Assembly: GCF_023898315.1 (NCBI RefSeq)
Contig: NC_064618.1
Coordinates: 247,293,076 to 247,357,075, forward strand
Direction: 5' to 3'
From: Schistocerca nitens
Lineage: Eukaryota > Arthropoda > Insecta > Orthoptera > Acrididae
DNA: 64,000 nt
This document shows positions 56,781-64,000 of the stretch, piece by piece. How positions within the stretch are numbered: position 1 is the stretch's first letter; every line of letters starts with the position of its first letter. Both the position numbers and the translations under genes were made by a program. The notes below the pieces were generated by a model that saw only the letters and a list, made by a program, of their open reading frames with translations, did no database searches and was not told where the DNA came from.

Positions 56781-57547
56781 TTCTGGAGATGGGCATCTCC
56801 GAAACTCATGTGTGTTCTGTCTTACACTGCATGGTTTTTTGGCTTTGGGAGAGGAATGGCATAACAGTACATACATCAAACTGTGTGTCATTAAGGAGAC
56901 TACGAATGTATGGAAGTCTTACATGCGGTCCTCTCACAGGGAATCAGCTGTCCTCTGCTGGGTCTGCAGTGGCCATATGTGGCTGACACATGATTACCTA
57001 CACCTCGGTGTCACTGTGACTGACATACGACGGTCGTCCACCTTTTGCTGGACTTCCCACTTTTAGCCGCTCTGCAGCGAACTTTTAACTTCCCAGCACC
57101 CTACCTTCAGTGTTGGGCGACAATGCCTCAACAGCAGCTTTAGTTTTACGTTTTATTCATGAGGGTGGGTTTTATCATTTGTTCTAAGTTTTAGCACATG
57201 TCCTTTGTCCCTCTGTGTCCTCCACCCGTAGTGCTTTTAGAGTGGAGGTTTTAATGTGTTGCAGATTGGCTGGCTTTTCCTTTTTATTCTCATGGTTAGC
57301 CAGCCATGGTAATCTGCTCCCTTGTTCTGATCTCTTCTACATGTTTCTTGCGTCTCACTGTGGTTTTCTTGTTCGATTTTGTCCATTTTAGTGTTTGTTG
57401 CTCTTCTATCATTCTTGTGGTTTTCTCATTTTTTCCAGCTGTGTTTTTTATGTCTCGATTACTTTAATTGGAACGATGAACCAATGACCTAGCAATTTTT
57501 TACCTCTCCTCTTCTTTTAAACCAACCAATAAGCTTAGAACAGTATT

Positions 57548-59400
57548 CAATTACTACAAATATATACACCATTCCACCTCCTTTAGATAATGGCCTGTAT
57601 AAATCGACTGCCATCAGATCCCATAACCCCATTGGGATTATTGTGTATGTTTTATGTTTTACTATTGAAGAAGTTTCTTTTATCCTTTAACGTATCTGAC
57701 AAGAGTGAATGACATTTCTTACTACTATTCCCATGTTCTTGAAATAATGGTGTTTAATCATATGCTGTATACATTTCCTAAGAAAAGTGTTCATACCCTT
57801 GGTGAATTTACTCGATTAACTTACTCATTACAAAACTCATACACAAATCCGCTATATAGCGGTTTGAATAGTACCACGCCAGTATATTATTACATTATGT
57901 ATTAACCATTTACTAGTCTTATCATTGGGTAAAGTGTTTCCTTGAATAAACCGAATAATTTCATTTAGTATGGAGTCCATCATCTGTTTCTTCATAGCTG
58001 TGTGAGCAAGGTTTCTTATGCCCTTGTTATGATTCAAATTATTTGTGAAGCCTGACATTATCAGGAAAGGAGATGGCTAAGGTTTTTGCTAGAGCCAAAT
58101 GTACCATATTGATACTAAAAACCCACAGGTAACCTGCATGAGGCATCAGGTAAAACATTTTGATGCCCTGTATATATTTAATCTCAGAATCAAATTCCCT
58201 TGGAAATAATACCCATCTCATGAACATGTGGTTAAGTAGTTTCCTGTTCATGAATAAGGTGAGGGCCTGGCGATCAGAATATATAGTACAGCTCTATTGT
58301 CAGCCAGGAGAAACCTGAATTGTTCAGAACTCCAGAGGACTGCTTCTCTCAGTCATTGGTTCATTAGTGTCGTGTTTGTTTAATATCTGACTAGCAAAAG
58401 CTGTGCTATGGTGGTTGTCCTTTGCATTATCTGATTCATCCTGGAAAAGATCTCATATGCTAATCCATAATGTGAAGCATTAGTTGAAACAAATACTTCA
58501 TCCAGGTTGTGATGGTACAATAGCTTTGCATTCAAAAGATCCTCCTTGATTTGGTCAGCCCCCCCCCCCCAGTGCCATTAGGAATTCATTTTTATTAAGA
58601 TCAGTAACTATTTTTGGATGGAGGGGGGGTTAAGAACATTTAGTTGCCTATACTCTCTGAGGATCAGGTCAGATTTCTCTTCCATCTGTGATGTGTGCGG
58701 AAATTTAACATCTTCCGGGGGGGGAGGGGGGGATATATACAGTTTTATTGTATTACTGATCTGTTTGAATCTATCAAACACTTTTTGTTACAAATCTATG
58801 TGATCAGTCCTCATTGGCGAAATAATATCAACAGCATCTAGAATAATCTTTTGTTACAGAGAGCTGCCTAATATCAAATGTAAAACTCGCATGAATTTGG
58901 ATACTGACACATTTAAACTGAAAGGTAACACCTTAAATTGATAAGATCTCCCTTCGAACAGAAAAGCTATGTAGGGTCTTTATTCAGGATAGTGTAACAC
59001 TTGTCAATAACTGTCAGTTACATTCATACTACTCATATATTTTGCACCATTCAGCCTGACCAGTACTGCTCCCATAGGAATGTCCTGTTCCTTTCCATTT
59101 CTACTACTTGATTTAACATTCTCATGTCCAAATCAATCATACCCCTGCATTTGGTTTTTAAACTACTAGCAAATGGTTACTGTACCCACATTGTGACTTT
59201 TCTGTTATCCCTTGTTGTAACATTTTCTCAATTTGAACAGCTGCAGATTGCTTTATTGATATTGGTATAGGCTATGACTTTTTGAAAAATGGTTCATTGT
59301 CTTTAATCTTAAATTTATGCTCATATCCTGCTGTCTGGTCTAGTCTGAACATTTCCAATAACAAAGTAGAAAGTGATTATTTTGACTTACCTTTTTTCTT
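57548..59400 (-). pseudogene. Gypsy-like RT, RNase H and integrase N-terminal half
   Basis: On the minus strand, from high to low coordinates: an RT start (DLDMRMLNQVVE, about 59110), GRSYQFKVLPFSLNVSVSKF (about 58940), an RNase H C-terminal block RWVLFPREFDSEIKYIQGIK (about 58200), then integrase MGLWDLMAVDLYRPLSKGGG followed by YIFVVIEYCSKL (57620-57550). The order and orientation match the 52884-53129 piece, which continues the integrase. Frames are broken in many places. The lineage resembles the element at 1.8-6.9 kb but the RNase H to integrase spacer does not align with it. Confidence 0.75.
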
Positions 59401-60022
59401 GAATTTCGTAACATTTTCTTCATATATCAGCACAGATTCATGATTGTTGCAGAAAGATATTGGTTTCACCTAACGTTCAGTGTCAATACAAATAATATAA
59501 GTTACAGATGTCATATTCATTGTTGAAAGATTTATTCCATATTTTCCAAGTGATTATCATTTAAATAAACAATGACAGATGCTGTGCAACATGCGTGTAA
59601 TACAAAACCAACTTTTACATCTCATTTCCTGCCAAGTTATGAATTCCAGCTACTAACCAAGAAGTACAAGGATAATATGTGTAACAATGAGGGTCTTTCA
59701 TGTAGCAAATGAGTTATGTATTGATAATCTTTTTTGAAGTTATTTTGAAATGCTGCTTTTTTTGTTTGTTACCTTCTGTTCTGGCACTTTTTTCCCCCTT
59801 CGCTCTGTGTACATCATTGTCTTCCACCATTGAGTTACACACTTTTATATATTTAAATAAACTCTGTACAAACAGTCTTATTTTCAAGCTTCAATTACTG
59901 CCCCAGATACACGTTACAGACCCACGTTTGAGTGTCTGTCTTACAGGTAGTGACAGAGTTTTTTTGTGGTATTGCAAGAAACAGCAAATTTGACATTACT
60001 GGCATGGTGTTGGCGTGGCACG

Positions 60023-61430
60023 ATGAAACAGTCTATGCATCAGTGCTTGAAGTTGTCTGGAGGGGACAATTGGGTGGTGTGGAAATTCTTTATGGAAGTG
60101 ATATTCAGAAGAAAAGATTTTACACGGCGTAGCTATTAAGCCTTCAAAGGAGAAAGAAGCTGAGGAAGAAACATGACTGGAAAAGGACGCAAAAGCACAG
60201 GAACTTATTGTGTCTTGGATGGAGATTAGCACCACTCACACACCTACTGTCGTGTATGAGGAAGGTTCCACAATGAACATCCATATACTTCAGCAAAAGT
60301 TTTTCTCTCTCCAATTTGATGAGAAGTCAATGGTTATAGTTATGTCAAAAATAGAAGAAATCAGCACTTAAATTGAAACAAACAGGTGAACCTCTTTCAG
60401 ACGAAGTGATGGTAACCAAGGTGTTGATGTCATTGCCTGAGAAATATAAACATTTCTGTTCAGCATGGTGGGAGTCCATCCACTTCAAGGAGCAAATGCT
60501 ATGTGCTAAATCAAACTGCTCCTAGTCCTGTCAGAGATAAAACTCCTTCTGAAGCCTTTTACGGCATTGAATAACCCTTAGAAGATTCGAAAATGTTTGG
60601 GGGCTTTTATGTCTGTCCTTGTACCCAAAGAAGAGAGACTGAAACTGGATCTCACAGAGAGAATTAAGCTACATTAAGATGTAGTTTTCTTACTGCAAGC
60701 AGTATCTGAAAGGAAGAAGAAAATTGTTGTGAAGATAGATAAAATTTCAAAATCAGATGGGCAGAAAGAAGTAGGAATGTTTATTGAGGTTGTAGGAGGA
60801 AACAGAAGTCAACTTAAAGAAGAACAAGAAATCAGTGATGGTAGTGAAGACTGAGAAGATTCATTTGATGATTTAGAGGAAAATATAGGTGATGTGGATG
60901 AGAGACGATACAATTTGAGAAACAGGAGGAACATTAAAATCTGAATTACTTAGGAGTTGATGAGTTGGGCGTGTTGAGAGCAGGGAATGGTGATGACCCC
61001 AGCACTGCACTGAAGTGATGTCTTATAGTGATGCTGAAAATTGGAAGAATGTCATAGAAAGAGAGCTGCAAGTCCTGGAAGAAAATAATACATGAGATTG
61101 TTTATGTAAGCCAAATGATAGTAAACAAAGTGGGTATTTAGATGAAAATGATATGAGAAAGGTAAATGTTGTCATGTATAAAGCTCGTCTTGTAGCTAAA
61201 GGTTTCCTACAAAGATTGACTTATTCAGAAATATATGGACCAGTACCAGAATTAACTTCGGTGAGACTTTTCCTAGTTTTCTGTAATGAGACTAACTTGC
61301 TCAAAACAGTCAGTTTGTCTGGTTTTACATGCAGTTTGCAGTCCAAAATTTTTACAGTTCCTGACTTTTCTTCAAAAACATTGATGTCAATAAAGACTGC
61401 AACTCATTGCTGTTGTGAGGCCTAAAGTGG
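60023..61430 (+). pseudogene. Copia-like retrotransposon remnant
   Basis: An ATG at 60023 opens a gag-like frame with LSGGDNWVVWKFFMEVIFRR, the W-K-F-x-M block of Copia gag. Then come KDAKAQELIVSWMEIS, NIHILQQKFFSLQFDEKSM and a VLMSLPEKYKHF-type string (60180-60450), an integrase piece VLNQTAPSPVRDKTPSEAFY (60505) with FGGFYVCP, and an RT piece YKARLVAKGFLQRLTYSEIY (61170). Protease, most of integrase and the RT catalytic box are missing: the jump between 60450 and 60505 removes them. The order gag, integrase, RT is Copia-specific. Confidence 0.8.
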
Positions 61431-62490
61431 TTATGTTTGTTAATCTTGGAACTGATTGCCTGCATCAAATCTATGGAGCTTACTCCATCAGCATTTTGTC
61501 ATGGCTCATACTTGGTATCAACCACACACTCTTAAATTTACTTCTAAAGTTTATTGGCAACTGAAGGCGATTTTATTAAGTTAGCCACCACCTCGGGTCC
61601 TACAACACACATTATGTCCTCCTTCCACAAAAATCCATCCATAAAACTGAATCCACCAACAATCCAGGCAGTGCAAGAATAGCTTGCTCCATGCCATCCA
61701 CCTTTGCATCATATATTGGTAATCTTAAAATCTTCCTATGCCTGTTAATATTTCCATGGAATCTGCATCTGTGTCTATTACCTTTTCAGCAGGGATCGCT
61801 GTGATAAGAATAGCAACTCACAAACGATTCGTTACTGCTTCAGTTCCTCCTTTGCATTGGTGAACCAGTTGTTGAACAAACTTGTTCTTCTGTTTGTAAT
61901 GCATAAACTGCACATTTTTGTTACTGCTCCTTGGACCACCACTGCTGTCTTCCTTGGAAGGCTTGCAGCCTATTTTCATCACCTATGTTTCTGTCTGTTT
62001 GTCTAGGCCATTGCTGGTAATTTGCATGCCTTTCGCCACTTGAACCTATTATTGCGTCTGAACCTGGGCAAGTCACTGCTACACATCTGGTTAATTAGGC
62101 TGTTGCCATCATGAATATGCTTCTTCTATTGTATGTGAACATAATTTGGTTGTTCATAGAGCGTAAATCTTCCAGTAATAATTCCAGGGCGTCAGTCATG
62201 GTAAGAAACTCCTCGATAACATAGTTGGGTATAGTCAACAGTCTTTCTCAGAATTCTGAGGGTTGTTTATTCCACAGCATGTGGAAATACAGCAGCTAGT
62301 TTTACAAAATAAAAATCGCTATACTTCGACCACCGCAAGTAAAAGAGTGAGAATGAATTACTCAACTAAAAGAGTAAATAGCCAATAATCTGAAATACAA
62401 GGGCATCTACTTTACACACCTGCATACTGCCTTAAAATAAAATAAAAGGAAAAACATCCTTGGGCAGTATTGTAAGTGGTTTTCATTAAC
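61431..62490. other. Unassigned; possible minus-strand retroelement gag scrap
   Basis: On the minus strand, ALELLLEDLRSMNNQIMF (about 62190) and nearby helical sequence look vaguely gag-like, but there is no diagnostic motif. I see nothing else. Confidence 0.35.
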
Positions 62491-62496
62491 ACAATC

Positions 62497-62965
62497 TCAT
62501 TGTGTTTGATAATACATTTTTAGACCAAGCACAAAGGAATTACCTGAATGAGACAGAAATCTGTAGATGTGATGTACTTGTACAGGCAAGAAAATAGTCA
62601 CAATTTCACAAAAATTGTATAATTTGTTCAAGAGAAAGAGCTCACAATTTGAGCAAGTCAGTAATGCATTGGTCCACCTCTGGCCCTTATGCGAGCAGTT
62701 GTTTGACTTGGCGTTGGTTGATAAAGTTGTTGGACATTCTACTGAAGGATATTGTGCCAAATTCTGTCTTAACTGGCATGTTAGATAATCAAAATCCCCC
62801 AGATGGTTGGAGATCCCTGCCCAGAATACTCCAAATGTTCTCAGTTGGTGAGGAGATCCAGCGACGTTGCTGGCCAAAGTAGTGTTCGGCAAGCACGAAG
62901 ACAGGCAGTAGAAACTCTCACCCCATGCAGTTGGGCATTATCTTGCTGAAGTTTAAGCTCAGGCT
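62497..62965 (-). pseudogene. Tc1-like transposase 3' fragment, left inverted copy
   Basis: The minus strand reads TFGVFWAGISNHLGDF and LRQNLAQYPSVECPTTLSTN, then 3' untranslated sequence beginning gagctctttctcttgaacaa. The same block occurs in the opposite orientation at 63300-63640. It corresponds to the region after the last acidic residue of Tc1-type transposases (SPIExVWxxLGRxL). Confidence 0.62.
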
Positions 62966-62969
62966 GGCT

Positions 62970-63650
62970 TTGCCATGAAGGACAGCAAAACATGGCATAG
63001 AATATTGTTGACCTACTGCTGTGGTGTAAGGATACCATGGATGACAACCAGAGATGTCCTGCAATGGAAAGAAATGGCACACTACACCATCACTCTTGAT
63101 TGTCAGGCCATGTATCCCACCTGCAGCATTCTTACGGCACAGCAGTATGTCAACGATATTCTGCATCCATTTTGTTTTCCTTGCTATTCATGGGAAGCTA
63201 TTTGTGGCTCGCATTTCTGTAAGATAATGCTCACCTGCATACAGTGAGAGACTTTACTGCCTGTCTTCATGCATACCAAACCCTACCAGCATGGTCACTG
63301 GTATCTCTCCCCAATTGAGACTGTTTGGAGCTTTTTGGGTAGGGCCCTCCAACTATCTCAGGATTTAGACAGTCGTAATGTGCCGTCCGGACAGGATTTG
63401 GCACAATATCCATCAGTACATCCAACAACTGTATCAGCCAATGCCAAGTGCCAAGCTGAACAACTGCTTGCCCTGGAGACAGACAAACGTGATATTGACT
63501 TGCTTAATTTGTGAAGCTCTTTCTCTTGAACAAATCATCAAATTTTTCTGAAATTCTAATAATTTGTTTATCTGTACATGTACATCAGATCTTTCAATTT
63601 CAGTCCCATTTGGATAATTCCTTTTTGCTGTACCTTTTTTTTCCTTTATA
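62970..63650 (+). pseudogene. Tc1-like transposase C-terminal part, right inverted copy
   Basis: GVRIPWMTTRDVLQWKEMA near 63020, CSILTAQQYVNDILHPF near 63130, then YLSPIETVWSFLGRALQLSQ and GQDLAQYPSVHPTTVSANAK (63310-63450) before a stop at 63512-63514. LSPIETVW is the third catalytic block of Tc1/pogo-type transposases. The catalytic QDNARPH region is scrambled. It forms an inverted pair with 62497-62965, with about 100-300 bp between homologous segments. Confidence 0.66.
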
Positions 63651-63659
63651 TACAAAATG

Positions 63660-64000
63660 TAAGTTGCTTAGTGAGCCTTGTCGCACTGTTGCACTGTATA
63701 CAAATGGTAATATGTGCTCATGTAATTCATACATGTCCACATGTACCACTACTCATGTTGCTGTATACATAGTAATTGAAAAAATAATAATTTCGAAATG
63801 TCTACTACAAATCTGAGATTTTCTTTGTGTAATAAGCACAAATTAATAATTCTCTTAGTAATATAAAATTTTATTTTTTTTATTTTTTTTTATTTTTTTT
63901 TTTTATTGAAGGCTCTTTTGCTGTCCTCAGTCTCCAAATTCGTCTTTACATCTTTCAGTCTGTGGTTGCATGTGAATGCATGATAGAGGAATGGATAAAA
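63660..64000. other. Unassigned; long interrupted T tract
   Basis: Nothing coding. A run of T with periodic A (63868-63906) resembles the reverse complement of a poly(A)-like tail and could mark the 3' end of a minus-strand retroposon continuing beyond the window. Confidence 0.5.

Larger units (their letters stand above)
53144..57533 (+). mobile_element. RNase H-bearing LINE (I/LOA-Jockey group), copy 2, with 14-bp target duplication
   Basis: The element is flanked by cttagaacagtatt at 53130-53143 and 57534-57547, so both ends are defined: 4390 bp, starting tccccctgtgggtccagg and ending in an aaccaaccaataag tail. It has the 5' leader and ORF1 (to about 54400), RT (about 54840-56200), RNase H (about 56420-56760) and the C-terminal region. 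The endonuclease domain is missing between about 54640 and 54690. It lies within a Gypsy integrase gene. Confidence 0.92.

Noticed and set aside
59932-60132. Possible exon with an acceptor-like gtctgtcttacag at its start
   Set aside because: A Copia gag frame starting at 60023 explains the sequence in another frame, and no matching donor is present.
1-64000. The whole window as a piRNA cluster
   Set aside because: TE density and nesting would fit, but elements occur in both orientations and the two spliced exons point to an ordinary intron; only small-RNA data could support a cluster.

Overview
This window is a piece of a large, repeat-rich insect nuclear genome. The dense tRNA-derived SINEs, RTE and CR1 LINEs, mariner-type elements and the 28 kb and 52.7 kb repeat types match what I know of orthopteran (locust/grasshopper) genomes; that assignment is from memory, not a search. 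There is no bacterial-style operon, no CRISPR array and no intact tRNA or rRNA gene.

Only two stretches look like host coding sequence: 21973-22191 and 33834-34619, both on the + strand, both bounded by an AG acceptor and a GTAAG donor, and all four boundaries in phase 0. They read as two internal exons of one gene: a charged coiled-coil exon followed by a Ser/Thr/Asn-rich exon, separated by an 11.6 kb intron. Because both exons are internal, most or all of the rest of the window is probably intron of this gene.

Layout: 0.1-1.8 kb mariner-like element plus an inverted copy of its end; 1.8-6.9 kb minus-strand Gypsy-like remnant; 8.3-11.6 kb nearly intact RTE LINE; 11.6-15.5 kb three mariner-type remnants; 16.1-18.6 kb nested palindromes and a second RTE copy with an 11-bp target duplication; 18.9-21.0 kb decayed, split RTE copy; 22.0 kb exon; 23.4-27.6 kb SINE, TIR element, foldback and mariner; 28.0-33.46 kb Helitron carrying a palindromic SINE composite and a hAT element, each with its target duplication; 33.8-34.6 kb exon; 35.1-42.4 kb SINEs and an RNase H-bearing LINE split by a TIR element; 43.2-48.0 kb palindromic and decayed mariner-type elements; 50-52.9 kb CR1-like LINE; 52.9-59.4 kb Gypsy remnant split by a second RNase H-type LINE with a 14-bp target duplication; 60.0-61.4 kb Copia remnant; 62.5-63.7 kb inverted Tc1-like pair.

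I found no convincing new biological system. What is most worth following is the insertion stratigraphy: at least seven insertions can be read and ordered, several from exact target duplications, and one excision in silico keeps the host Helitron frame open. Inverted (head-to-head or tail-to-tail) duplication of element ends is also strikingly common. All elements show disabling lesions except possibly the 511-1750 transposase and the RTE copy at 8.3 kb, which has a single in-frame stop.
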